Source: Streptomyces sp. CB09001 (GTDB lineage Bacteria; Actinomycetota; Actinomycetes; Streptomycetales; Streptomycetaceae). Taken from it: a stretch of DNA of 64,000 nucleotides. The position numbers and the translations under genes are program-made. The notes beneath the pieces were generated by a model. It did no database searches and was not told the DNA's origin. It worked only from the letters and a program-made list of their open reading frames with translations. Of the stretch, positions 40,592-48,248 are shown in pieces. Location of the stretch: positions 372,001 through 436,000 of the forward strand of contig NZ_CP026730.1 in assembly GCF_003369795.1 (NCBI RefSeq), in the 5' to 3' direction. Within the stretch, counting starts at the first letter, position 1. Each line of letters begins with the position of its first letter.

Positions 40592-41068
40592 ATGGCCGTC
40601 GACGAACTCGACACCCGCATCCTGCGGCTGCTGCTCGAGCAGCCGCGCACCAGCGTGCGCGAGTACGCACGCCTCCTCGGGATCGCCCGCGGCACCCTCC
40701 AGGCCCGCCTCGACCGCCTGGAGCGGGACGGCGTGATCACCGCTACCGCTCCGTCCCTCTCCCCCGCCGCCCTGGGCCACCCGGTGCTCGCGTTCGTGCA
40801 CATCGAGGTCACCCAGGGCCGTCTGGACGAGGTGGGCGAGGCGCTGGCGGCCGTGCCGGAGATCGTCGAGGCCTTCTCCATCACGGGTGGCGGGGACCTG
40901 CTGACCCGTGTCGTGGCCCGCGACAACGCGCACCTGGAGGACGTGGTGCAGAAGCTGATCAGCCTGCCCGGCGTGGTCCGCACCCGCAGCGAGGTGGCGC
41001 TGCGCGAGCGGGTGCCGCACCGGCTGCTGCCCCTGGTGGAGGCGATCGGGCGCTCGGCGCGCAGGTGA
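40592..41068 (+). CDS. Lrp/AsnC-family transcriptional regulator
   Basis: A 158-residue feast/famine-type regulator. The N-terminal HTH is ELDTRILRLLLEQPRTSVREYARLLGIARGTLQARLDRLERDGVI, and the C-terminal RAM ligand-binding domain is HPVLAFVHIEVTQGRLDEVGEALAAVPEIVEAFSITGGGDLLTRVVARDNAHLEDVVQKLISLPGVVRTRSEVAL. GAAGGGGG precedes the ATG. It probably senses an amino acid. It is followed after 20 bases by a HAD phosphatase gene, and is divergent from the FUSC gene; both are target candidates. Confidence 0.93.
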   Translation: MAVDELDTRILRLLLEQPRTSVREYARLLGIARGTLQARLDRLERDGVITATAPSLSPAALGHPVLAFVHIEVTQGRLDEVGEALAAVPEIVEAFSITGGGDLLTRVVARDNAHLEDVVQKLISLPGVVRTRSEVALRERVPHRLLPLVEAIGRSARR

Positions 41069-41088
41069 TCCTTGGCATCCTGGACGCC

Positions 41089-41811
41089 ATGAGCACCATG
41101 AACCCGCTGGGCGGCATCTCGGTCATCTTCGATCTCGACGGAACGCTCGTGGACAGCGAGCCGAACTACTACGAAGCGGGCCGTCGCACCCTCGCCGAGT
41201 ACGGCGTCCCGGACTTCACCTGGGCCGACCACGAGGCGTACGTGGGCATCAGCACCCAGGAGACGGTCACCGACTGGAAGCGGCGGTACGGGCTGCGGGC
41301 CACGGTCGAGGAACTGCTCGCCGTGAAGAACCGGCACTATCTCGGGCTCGCCCGCACGTCGGCCCGCGCGTATCCCGAGATGCGGAAGTTCGTCGAGCTG
41401 CTGGCGGGCGAGGGTGTACCGATGGCGGTGGCGTCGGGTTCGTCTCCCGGGGCCATCGCGACGATCCTGGCGCGCACCGGCCTGGACGCACACCTGCGCA
41501 CGGTCGTCTCGGCCGACGAGGTGGCGCGGGGCAAGCCCGCCCCCGACGTCTTCCTGGAGGCCGCCCGCCGGCTCGGCGCGGAACCGGCCCGCTGCGTGGT
41601 GCTGGAGGATGCCGCTCCCGGTGCCGCCGCCGCGCACGCGGCCGGGATGCGCTGCATCGCGATCCCGTACGTCGCGGGGCAGGCCGACGCGCCGGAGTTC
41701 GCCACCGCGGAACTGCTGGTGCGCGGTGGTCAGGAGGAGTTCACCGCGCGGGCGGCGCACGACTGGCTGCGGACCGACGGAAACATTATGAGCAACTGCT
41801 CGAAACGGTGA
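41089..41811 (+). CDS. HAD-superfamily phosphatase (beta-phosphoglucomutase-like subfamily)
   Basis: A 240-residue HAD hydrolase with canonical motifs: VIFDLDGTLVDSEPNYYEAG (Asp nucleophile and general acid), MAVASGSSPGAI (motif II), ADEVARGKPAPDVFLEAARRLGAEP (Lys motif III) and CVVLEDAAPGAAAAHAAGM (motif IV). The helical C1 cap (about 25-85) matches the PGM-like sugar-phosphatase group. Starts at 41089 or 41098 are both possible; neither has a strong ribosome binding site, consistent with coupling to the Lrp gene that ends 20 bases earlier. Confidence 0.9.
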   Translation: MSTMNPLGGISVIFDLDGTLVDSEPNYYEAGRRTLAEYGVPDFTWADHEAYVGISTQETVTDWKRRYGLRATVEELLAVKNRHYLGLARTSARAYPEMRKFVELLAGEGVPMAVASGSSPGAIATILARTGLDAHLRTVVSADEVARGKPAPDVFLEAARRLGAEPARCVVLEDAAPGAAAAHAAGMRCIAIPYVAGQADAPEFATAELLVRGGQEEFTARAAHDWLRTDGNIMSNCSKR

Positions 41812-41874
41812 TCAGACCGCCTCTCGTATCCGTATCCCCTGGTGTCCGAGCCTGTCTTCGCCCCAGGAGGCACG

Positions 41875-42615
41875 ATGCGCATCACGCGCACCACGGCAGG
41901 GACCGCCTTCGTGGCCGGTGCCCTGGTCCTCACCCTCACCGCCCTCGCCTACCCGGCCATGCTCGGGGTACAGAACGCGGGCAGTGACCAGGCCCGGGTC
42001 GTCACCAACACGCGGTACGGGCCGCTCACCGAGCAGGACCGGGACTTCGTGGTGAAGGTGCGTGCGGCGGGGCTGTGGGAGCACCCGCTGGGTCTGATGG
42101 CCATGGAGCGGGGGACGACACCGGAGATGAGGGAGGCCGGTGAGCACCTGGTCGTCGGTCACTCCCGGCTGGACGCCACCTGCCGCAGGATCGCACCGGA
42201 GCTGGGTATCACCCTGCCCAACCTGGCCTCACCGCAGCAGCAGCAGTTCGTCTCGACCGTGAACGGGACGACGGGCAAGCAGTTCGACACCACCGCGGTC
42301 AACATCATGCGGATCACGCACGGCCAGATCTTCCCGGCCATCGCCAACATCCGCGCCAACACCAAGAACTCCCTGGTGCGGCAGCTCGCCGACCAGGCCA
42401 ACGACACCGTACTCGACCACATCACCGTGCTGGAGAAGACCGGGCTGGTCAACTTCGACCAGGTCAACTTCCAGCAGACCGCACCTCCGAACCTGCCGAA
42501 GGCGCAGCTCACGCCGCCCGCCCCGCAGCCCGGCGAGCCGGTGCTCTCGCTCACCTCGCCGCCCGGGCTCGAGGTCAACACCTCCGCGCCGACGCCCAGT
42601 CCGACGGTCCGCTGA
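41875..42615 (+). CDS. exported DUF4142-family protein
   Basis: A 246-residue secreted or membrane-anchored protein. A Sec signal or N-terminal anchor, RITRTTAGTAFVAGALVLTLTALAYPAMLG, is followed by a DUF4142 helical-bundle domain (YGPLTEQDRDFVVKVRAAGLWEHPLGLMAMERGTTPEMREAGEHLVVGHSRLDATCRRIAPELGI ... RQLADQANDTVLDHITVLEKTGLVNF), ferritin-like in shape. It ends in a Pro/Thr/Ser-rich tail (PPAPQPGEPVLSLTSPPGLEVNTSAPTPSPTVR). AGGAGGC precedes the ATG at 41875. No metal ligand pair is certain. Function unknown; similar proteins are linked with surface or stress roles. Confidence 0.85.
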   Translation: MRITRTTAGTAFVAGALVLTLTALAYPAMLGVQNAGSDQARVVTNTRYGPLTEQDRDFVVKVRAAGLWEHPLGLMAMERGTTPEMREAGEHLVVGHSRLDATCRRIAPELGITLPNLASPQQQQFVSTVNGTTGKQFDTTAVNIMRITHGQIFPAIANIRANTKNSLVRQLADQANDTVLDHITVLEKTGLVNFDQVNFQQTAPPNLPKAQLTPPAPQPGEPVLSLTSPPGLEVNTSAPTPSPTVR

Positions 42616-42621
42616 CGCGCC

Positions 42622-42666
42622 GGGGCCGACGGGTCGGCCCACGCACCGGGGGCCGACGGGTCGGCC
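42622..42666 (+). terminator. tandem duplicated hairpin terminator
   Basis: GGGGCCGACGGGTCGGCC occurs twice (42622-42639 and 42649-42666). Each copy contains GGCCGAC-GG-GTCGGCC, a 7-bp perfect stem. Placed between the convergent DUF4142 and LysR-like genes, they could act in both directions. Confidence 0.75.
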
Positions 42667-42712
42667 GTGGCCGGTATGCCGAGGGCCGGCGGTCACCGGT
42701 CTGCCGACGGGG

Positions 42713-43549
42713 TCAGCGCTGGCGCGGCCTGCCGCCGCGTCCGCCACCCTTGCCCTTGCCGCCGCTCGCGCCCCGGTGGCCGCCACCGGTGCCGCGCCGG
42801 GCGCTCCCGGTCTGCTTCCCGCCGGTCCTGCCGCCCGCGGCTCCGCCCGTCCTGCCGCCCGTCTTCCCCGCCGCCGGTTTGCGACGCGCGGAGGCCGTCG
42901 CTTCCGCGCGTCCGTCTTTGGAGCGCGCCGGTTCCGGCTGCCGGCCCCGCGTGCTGTTGACGGTCCGGCCCCGGACGATGCCGATGAAGTCCTCGACGCG
43001 GTCCGTGTGCGCGTCCTCGGGCCAGGACAGGGCCACGCTCGACTCCGGGGCGTCCGTGACCGTGCGGTACGTGAGGTCCTTGCGGTGGTGCAGGCGGGCC
43101 AGCGACAGCGGCACGAGCAGCACGCCGATCCCGGCCGCCACCAGTTCGACGGCGTCCGCGGTGGTGGCCGGGCGCTCGAGGGCGGGCCTGCCGGGCGGCC
43201 GCTCCCAGTCGAGCACGTCGTCCAGGGGGTGCAGCACGACCTCGTCGGCGAGGTCCCCGACGGTCACCTCCTCGGCCGCGGTGACGAGATGGTCCCTGGG
43301 GATCAGCACGACCGTGGTCTCGGTGTAGAGGGGGATGGCGCTGAGCGCCGTACGGTCGACGGGCAGGCGTACGAGCCCGGCGTCGGCGTCGCCGCCCAGC
43401 AGCACGCCGGCCGCATCGGCGGCGGGGACCTGGGTCAGGGCGAGGGGGACCTCCGGCAGCCGCTCGTTCCAGATGCGCACCCACTTGTCGGGCGTCACCC
43501 CCGGGACGTACGCGAGCCGGAACGAGGGGGGAGCTTCCGAGCCTGTCAC
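42713..43549 (-). CDS. LysR-type effector-binding domain protein lacking the DNA-binding domain
   Basis: A 278-residue protein. Residues about 9-195 align with the LysR substrate-binding domain: FRLAYVPGVTPDKWVRIWNERLPEVPLALTQVPAADAAGVLLGGDADAGLVRLP, IPLYTETTVVLIPRDHLVTAAEEVTVGDLADEVV, TTADAVELVAAGIGVLLVPLSLARLHHRKDLTYRTVTD. No winged helix precedes it; the frame begins directly at the domain. Residues 196-278 form a low-complexity basic tail of Gly, Arg and Lys (GKTGGRTGGAAGGRTGGKQT ... GKGKGGGRGGRPRQR) that could bind nucleic acid. GTG at 43549 is the start. It is divergent from DUF5997 by only 58 bases. Confidence 0.85.
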   Translation of the reverse strand: MTGSEAPPSFRLAYVPGVTPDKWVRIWNERLPEVPLALTQVPAADAAGVLLGGDADAGLVRLPVDRTALSAIPLYTETTVVLIPRDHLVTAAEEVTVGDLADEVVLHPLDDVLDWERPPGRPALERPATTADAVELVAAGIGVLLVPLSLARLHHRKDLTYRTVTDAPESSVALSWPEDAHTDRVEDFIGIVRGRTVNSTRGRQPEPARSKDGRAEATASARRKPAAGKTGGRTGGAAGGRTGGKQTGSARRGTGGGHRGASGGKGKGGGRGGRPRQR

Positions 43550-43607
43550 CCGGCCAGGTTACCGGGCGTGGTCGGGAGCCACTCACACGATCGATACCCT
43601 TGGGCGC

Positions 43608-44006
43608 ATGACGTCGCACCAGAACACCCAGACCATGAAGCCCGCGACCGCGGCGAAGAAGCTGGGTGTGTACCTCGAGGCCACACCCGCCGAGTTCCGG
43701 GAGGGCGCCGTCACGCGTGCCGAGCTGAACGCGCTCCAGGCCGACCCGCCCGCGTGGCTGCGCGAGCTGAGGCGCGACGGTCCGCACCCGCGGCCGGTGG
43801 TGGCGGCCCGGCTGGGCGTCTCCATCGCGGGCCTGCACCGGGGCGGGGTCACCGAGCCGCTCACCACGGAGCAGATCGACGCGCTGAAGCAGGAGCGCCC
43901 GGAGTGGCTGGAGCGGGAGCAGGCGGTCCAGGCCGACGTGCGCAAGGAGGCGGCCCGGGTGAAGAAGCTGCACGCCGAGCGGGCTGAGCGCGCCGAGCGC
44001 GACTGA
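43608..44006 (+). CDS. DUF5997-family protein, two HTH-like repeats
   Basis: A 132-residue protein. Residues 11-51 (KPATAAKKLGVYLEATPAEF ... LQADPPAWL) and 62-101 (RPVVAARLGVSIAGLHRGGV ... LKQERPEWL) are clearly related: basic-Pro, AA-basic-LGV, a glycine turn, VT, a helix with A-L, and P-x-WL at the end. Each repeat looks like a short helix-turn-helix module. A charged helix rich in Glu, Lys and Arg closes the protein. The close divergent LysR-effector-like partner without HTH suggests the two products act together as sensor and DNA-binding part. This is inference. The ATG at 43608 has no strong ribosome binding site. Confidence 0.85.
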   Translation: MTSHQNTQTMKPATAAKKLGVYLEATPAEFREGAVTRAELNALQADPPAWLRELRRDGPHPRPVVAARLGVSIAGLHRGGVTEPLTTEQIDALKQERPEWLEREQAVQADVRKEAARVKKLHAERAERAERD

Positions 44007-44041
44007 CCGGCCGCCCGGCCCCGGGCCCCCATCCGTTCGTT

Positions 44042-44087
44042 CCCCGGCTCATTCCTCGCTCATTCCCCGGCTCATTCCTCGCTCATT
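44042..44087. repeat. perfect 23-bp tandem duplication spanning the DUF1360 stop codon
   Basis: Two adjacent identical units, 44042-44064 and 44065-44087 (CCCCGGCTCATTCCTCGCTC plus ATT). Read on the minus strand each unit supplies GAG-GAA-TGA-type ends; the true stop of DUF1360 is TGA at 44085-44083. Confidence 0.9.
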
Positions 44088-44574
44088 CCTCGGCCTTCTG
44101 CGCCGTCAGGCTCCACGCGTACTGCAGCCAGTCCGACACCACGACCGCGCTCAGGCCCGCGCACACCAGCCGCCCCGCCCTGGGCGCGACGGCGTAGGTG
44201 CCCACCAGCCCGCCGGCCACCCAGGCGGAGGTGCAGAACGGGCAGGAGATCAGGTCGCCGACGGCACGGCGCAGACCGGTTCCGCGCCCGGTGTCCATCA
44301 CCTCGTTGGCGTTGCCCTCCCGTTCGCGGCGGGTGAACGGGGCCCGCAGGAAGCTGGTGACCCTGTCCTTGGTCAGCAGCCGGGAGGCCTTGAACGTCGC
44401 GGTTCCCAGCAGGACCACGTCCCAGGCGGGGACGGAGTCGGGCAGGCGGACCCCACGGCGCCACGCCGTCACCGTGAAGGCACCGGCGCCGGCCGCGAAG
44501 GTCGTGGCGAGCGCCGCGTATCCGAGGAGAGGTGTCTCCTCGTCGTCGGCGTAGCGCTGCTCAACGTCCGTCAT
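44083..44574 (-). CDS. DUF1360 membrane protein
   Basis: A 163-residue protein with two or three hydrophobic segments: LLGYAALATTFAAGAGAFTVTAW, SVPAWDVVLLGTATFKASRLLTKDRVTSFLRAPF and FCTSAWVAGGLVGTYAVAPRAGRLVCAGLSAVVVSDWLQYAW. The KASRLLTKDRVTSFLRAPFTR and ELISCPFCTSAW-like DLISCPFCTSAW motifs are diagnostic of the family; the CPFC pair may bind metal. Function unknown. The start at 44574 is 10 bases after the DUF2267 stop with GGAGACACCC between, so the two are co-transcribed. The gene ends in a tandem duplication. Confidence 0.88.
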   Translation of the reverse strand: MTDVEQRYADDEETPLLGYAALATTFAAGAGAFTVTAWRRGVRLPDSVPAWDVVLLGTATFKASRLLTKDRVTSFLRAPFTRREREGNANEVMDTGRGTGLRRAVGDLISCPFCTSAWVAGGLVGTYAVAPRAGRLVCAGLSAVVVSDWLQYAWSLTAQKAEE

Positions 44575-44584
44575 GGGTGTCTCC

Positions 44585-44971
44585 TCAGTGGGGTGCCGGG
44601 CCGCCGAAGAGATCGGCGCAGTCGGCGGGCAGGCGGGCCAGCAGTCGGTCGACGCGTTCGCGGGGCACGGCCTCGGCGAGGGTGGACAGCACGGCGCCCG
44701 CGTCCCATTCGGCGGTGCGCGGCCGGGCGCCGGTCTGCTGGGCCACCCGCCGCAGGAACTCCTCGCGTCCGAAGGTCTCGGGGCGCCCGCGCTCCAGGCG
44801 CAGCGCGTCGTCCAGGGGTGCGGGCAGGTCGCGGGCCAGGTCGGCGGCCTCACCCGGCGGGATGCGGGACGCGACCACCCACAGGACGGCCGTGGCGACC
44901 TGCTCGGCCTCGTCGTCGCCGTGGAACTCACCGCGGTCGCGGACCCTGGTGAGGAAGTCGTCGAGCCGCAC
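44585..44971 (-). CDS. DUF2267-family protein
   Basis: A 128-residue helical protein of DUF2267: RLDDFLTRVRDRGEFHGDDEAEQVATAVLWVVASRIPPGEAADLARDLPAPLDDALRLERGRPETFGREEFLRRVAQQTG ... AGAVLSTLAEAVPRERVDRLLARLPADCADLF. The family has a tandem arrangement of two short three-helix units, of which the second is AVLSTLAEAVPRERVDRLLARLPADCADLF. GTG at 44971 follows AAGGAGG. Same transcript as DUF1360. DUF2267 proteins often sit in stress-related actinobacterial operons, function unknown. Confidence 0.88.
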   Translation of the reverse strand: MRLDDFLTRVRDRGEFHGDDEAEQVATAVLWVVASRIPPGEAADLARDLPAPLDDALRLERGRPETFGREEFLRRVAQQTGARPRTAEWDAGAVLSTLAEAVPRERVDRLLARLPADCADLFGGPAPH

Positions 44972-45068
44972 GGCGTCGCCTCCTTGTGCCGGTTCGCGCT
45001 CCGGGCGGGTGCCCCGTGTCCGTCCGGGAAAACGGCGTGCGCTCCCCCTCCGTGCTCGCGGCGCTCTC

Positions 45069-46244
45069 TCACCGCCGTGCGCCCGCACGCGCGGCGTCGG
45101 CGAGATCGGTCACCAGGGTCAGGGCGTCCGCGTCGTCGGTGAACAGGGCGCGTCCGGCGGCGATCCGCCGCCGCCGGTCCCGGCCGGGTGCGGTCAGCCG
45201 TGCCAAGGCTTCGAGCAGCGCGGTCCGGTCCTCGGCGACCTCGGAGACGCCCAGCGCGGCCATCCGCCGGACGCCGTCCGCGCCGTGGCCGGGTATGGGG
45301 CGATGGGCCACGACCGGCAGTCCGGCCGCGAGCGCCTGTACGGCGGTCTGGCCGGCCGCGTTGTCGATCAGGGCGCGGGCGGCGTGCAGCAGGCCCGGGA
45401 CGTCCGTCACCCAGCCCAGGGCGAGGACGCCGGGTGTGCCGGACAGCGTGCGGCGCAGCCGCTGGTTGTCGCCGCAGAGCACGACCGGCAGATAGCCGTG
45501 GTCCGCCAGGAGCCGGACGGTGGCGTCCAGGTGCGAGCCGACTCCCCAGGCGCCGGCGGCCAGCACCACGGCGGGCCGCCCGGGGCCGAGCCGGTCGAAG
45601 GTCTCCCGCCACCGGGCCGCCCCCGGGACGTGGTCGGCGCAGAACTCGGGCGCCACTACGGGAGAGCACGTTCCGGCCGGAGTGCCGGCACTCCGCCGCA
45701 CCTCGCGCGCCGCTTCCTCGGTGAGACACAGGAGGTGGTCGTTGCCGGGGTGCAGCCACTGCCGGTGCGGCTCGAAGTCGATCACGAGGACGACGCTGGG
45801 CACGGACAGCAGCCCGCGGTCCCGGAGGTGGCCGGTCAGCTGGGCGCCCAGATGGAAGACGGGCACGATCACGTCCGCGCCGGTGCGTGCGGCCAGCTCG
45901 CGCAGCCGGTTTCCGGCGAGCCGGGCCAGGGGTGTCCCGCTCGGCCGGCGTCCGGCACCGGGCCGCAGGAAGAGGCGGTACAGGGCGGCGTACGTCCACG
46001 GGAAGTGGCGTACGGACCCGCGGTAGAAGCACCTGAGGGCCGTGCCCAGGCCGTACGGCAGGAGGGCGAGGACATCGACGACCTCGGCCGTGTCGCCGCG
46101 TTCCCGGGCGCGCCGGACCAGTTCGGCGGCGACCGTGTCGTGGCCCGCGCCCATGCTCGCGCTGATCACCAGCAGACGTCTGCCGCCCTGCGGACCGCGC
46201 GGGGCGCCCGGGCGCCGGGGCACTGATGAGCTGCGAGGATGCAC
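45069..46244 (-). CDS. MGDG-synthase-like glycosyltransferase (GT28 type)
   Basis: About 391 residues with the diacylglycerol glucosyl/galactosyltransferase layout. N-domain: RRLLVISASMGAGHDTVAAELVRRARERGD ... GADVIVPVFHLGAQLTGHLRDRG ... VVLVIDFEPHRQWLHPGNDHLLCLTEEAAREV. C-domain: PAVVLAAGAWGVGSHLDATVRLLADHGYLPVVLCGDNQRLRRTL, then the nucleotide-sugar signature WVTDVPGLLHAARALIDNAAGQTAVQALAAGLPVVAHRPIPGHG. Predicted to glycosylate a lipid at the membrane surface. Start GTG 46244 is preferred over 46223 only on position; neither has a good ribosome binding site. It is divergent from an SDR gene and upstream of DUF2267/DUF1360 by about 100 bases. Confidence 0.88.
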   Translation of the reverse strand: MHPRSSSVPRRPGAPRGPQGGRRLLVISASMGAGHDTVAAELVRRARERGDTAEVVDVLALLPYGLGTALRCFYRGSVRHFPWTYAALYRLFLRPGAGRRPSGTPLARLAGNRLRELAARTGADVIVPVFHLGAQLTGHLRDRGLLSVPSVVLVIDFEPHRQWLHPGNDHLLCLTEEAAREVRRSAGTPAGTCSPVVAPEFCADHVPGAARWRETFDRLGPGRPAVVLAAGAWGVGSHLDATVRLLADHGYLPVVLCGDNQRLRRTLSGTPGVLALGWVTDVPGLLHAARALIDNAAGQTAVQALAAGLPVVAHRPIPGHGADGVRRMAALGVSEVAEDRTALLEALARLTAPGRDRRRRIAAGRALFTDDADALTLVTDLADAARAGARR

Positions 46245-46407
46245 GACGGACCAAGTTGCCGGTGCCGCGGGTTCCAAACCACCGCACAAGCGGGCGTTTC
46301 GGTCGACCCCTGGGGGATACTCCGTGACCGCCCGTCCGGCCGGACGCCGGAGCCCGACCGCCCGGTCGGCCGCTTCCCGGTGCCCGCCCCGAGCCAAGGT
46401 GGTCCCC

Positions 46408-47262
46408 ATGGTCCATGCGTTCTCCCGTCCCCGGTCCGTTCCCGGACCGCAGGTCGTCGCACCCGACGCGGACCGCGCGAGGCCCCGGCGGCAGCCCGTC
46501 GGGCTCCGGGACCCGCGGACCCGTACGGCGCTCGTGACGGGGGCGTCCTCCGGCATCGGCGCGGCCGTGGCCCGTCGGCTGGGTGACGAGGACGGCTGGC
46601 GGCTGGTGCTCACGGGCCGTGACCCGGTGCGGCTGCGCCAGGTCGCCGACGACACGTCGGCCACCGCGTTCGCCGCCGACCTCACCCTGCCCGGCGCCGG
46701 CCGGCAGCTCACCGACTTCACGCTGGCCACGGCGGGCCCGGTGGACCTGCTGGTGGCGGGAGCCGGGGTGGGCTGGGCCGGGGAGTTCCTGGACATGCCC
46801 CCGCACACCATCGACGAGGTCCTCGACATCAACGTGCTGGCCACGCTGCGACTGGTGCGGCTGCTGCTGCCGGGGATGGTGGCCGCCGGGTCGGGGCGGG
46901 TGGTGCTCATCGGGTCGCTGGCGGGCAGTGTCGCGGTGCGTGACGAGGCCGTGTACTCCGCCGCCAAGGCCGCGATCGGCGCCTTCGCGGACTCGCTGCG
47001 CTACGAGTTGCGGGGCACGGGCGTCGGGGTCACCCATGTGGTGCCGGGCGTCGTCGACACCCCGTTCTTCGAGCGCCGGGGCGCCCCCTACCAGCGGTCC
47101 AGGCCGCGCCCGGTGCCTCCCGAGCGCGTGGCCGACGCGGTGCGGACCGCGGTGCTGCGGGGCCGGGACGAGGTGTACGTGCCCTCGTGGCTGCGCCTGC
47201 CCTGCCGGGTGCGGGGCGCGGCCCCGGGGCTGTACCGGCGGCTGGCCGCACGGTTCGGATGA
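46408..47262 (+). CDS. SDR-family oxidoreductase
   Basis: A 284-residue classical short-chain dehydrogenase. A polar 40-residue N-terminal extension precedes RTALVTGASSGIGAAVARRLGD (TGxxxGxG), LLVAGAGVGWAGEF in the NNAG position, VVLIGSLAGSVAV with the catalytic Ser and VYSAAKAAIGAFADSLRYEL with YxxxK. VVPGVVDTPFFERRGAPY follows, as in many lipid or polyketide-linked SDRs. AAGGTGG precedes ATG at 46408. The DMT exporter gene begins 16 bases after its stop. Confidence 0.92.
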   Translation: MVHAFSRPRSVPGPQVVAPDADRARPRRQPVGLRDPRTRTALVTGASSGIGAAVARRLGDEDGWRLVLTGRDPVRLRQVADDTSATAFAADLTLPGAGRQLTDFTLATAGPVDLLVAGAGVGWAGEFLDMPPHTIDEVLDINVLATLRLVRLLLPGMVAAGSGRVVLIGSLAGSVAVRDEAVYSAAKAAIGAFADSLRYELRGTGVGVTHVVPGVVDTPFFERRGAPYQRSRPRPVPPERVADAVRTAVLRGRDEVYVPSWLRLPCRVRGAAPGLYRRLAARFG

Positions 47263-47278
47263 CCGGGAGTGCGCCGCG

Positions 47279-48187
47279 GTGAGTGTCCTCACCGTCGTCC
47301 TCGCCCTGTTCGCGGCGCTGTCCAACGCGGCGGCGTCGGTACTGCAGCGCAGGGCCGCGGCGCAGGACGAGGACCGGGCGGGGGCCCGGCACACGATGCT
47401 GCGCTCACTGCGGCGACTGGTGCGCGACCGGTACTGGGTCGGCGGGGCAGCGCTGCTCGCGCTGACGACGGTGTTGCAGGCGGCCGCCCTGGCGGTGGGC
47501 AGTCTGGCCGTCGTCCAGCCGCTGATGGCCACCGAACTGCTGTTCACGCTGGTGGTCGGCAGTGCGGTCTTCCACCGGCGCCCGGACTCGCGGACCTGGC
47601 TGGCCTTCGTGGCACTGGCCGTGGGGCTCGCACTGTTCCTGGGCTCGGCCGCCCCCGCGCCCGGTCACGACACCGCCACCGCGGGCCGGTGGCTCTGGGC
47701 GGGGCTGGCGCTGTCCGTCCTGATGACGGTCCTCGCCTCGGTCGGCAGCCTGGTGCACGGCGCGCCCCGCGCGGCGCTGTTCGGATCGGCGTCCGCGGTG
47801 GGGTTCGGCGGTACGGCGGCGCTGCTCAAGGAACTGACCGGGCGGCTCCCCCAGGGGGTGGGCGAGGTGCTGACCCAGTGGCCGCCGTACGCCACGGCCG
47901 TCCTGGGCGTGGCCAGCTTCCTGCTGCTGCAGAGCGCCCTGCGGGCGGGGACCCTCGCGGCCTCGCAGCCGGCGCTCACTCTCGGCGACGCGCTGACCAG
48001 CGTCGCCCTCGGCTGGGCCCTGTTCGGCGAGGAGATCCTGCTCGGAGTGCGGGTGCTGCCCGAGCTGATCGGCGTGGCACTGATCGGCCTCGGCAGCGTC
48101 GGACTGGCCCGGGCACCGTCGGTGCACGGCGCCTGGGACACGGCCCCGGCGGCGCGGGACGGTCCCGGGCGGGCGGTGAAGCGGTGA
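47279..48187 (+). CDS. DMT/EamA-superfamily membrane transporter
   Basis: A 302-residue protein with about nine or ten transmembrane segments in two EamA-like halves: VLTVVLALFAALSNAAASVLQRRAAAQ, YWVGGAALLALTTVLQAAALAVGSLAVVQPLMATELLFTLVVGSAVFHRR, WLAFVALAVGLALFLG; then WAGLALSVLMTVLASVGSLV, ALFGSASAVGFGGTAALLKELT, ATAVLGVASFLLLQSALRAGTLAASQPALTLGDALTSVALGWALFGEE and ELIGVALIGLGSVGLARAP. The QP(L/A)xxxxxL motifs and GE(E) loop match the NIPA/EamA-type group. GTG at 47279 has GGGAG upstream. Substrate unknown. Part of a plus-strand run to the GH15 gene. Confidence 0.9.
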   Translation: MSVLTVVLALFAALSNAAASVLQRRAAAQDEDRAGARHTMLRSLRRLVRDRYWVGGAALLALTTVLQAAALAVGSLAVVQPLMATELLFTLVVGSAVFHRRPDSRTWLAFVALAVGLALFLGSAAPAPGHDTATAGRWLWAGLALSVLMTVLASVGSLVHGAPRAALFGSASAVGFGGTAALLKELTGRLPQGVGEVLTQWPPYATAVLGVASFLLLQSALRAGTLAASQPALTLGDALTSVALGWALFGEEILLGVRVLPELIGVALIGLGSVGLARAPSVHGAWDTAPAARDGPGRAVKR

Positions 48188-48248
48188 GCGGAACGATCGG
48201 ACGGACACACCAGGACGGAACACAGTGAACAGACCGGAGGCACCACGG

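Noticed and set aside
44083..47547. A continuous minus-strand open frame of over 1,100 codons
   Set aside because: It is open only because of high GC. Real genes in and opposite it (DUF1360, SDR, DMT transporter) have family matches, starts and ribosome binding sites; the rest of the frame has none.
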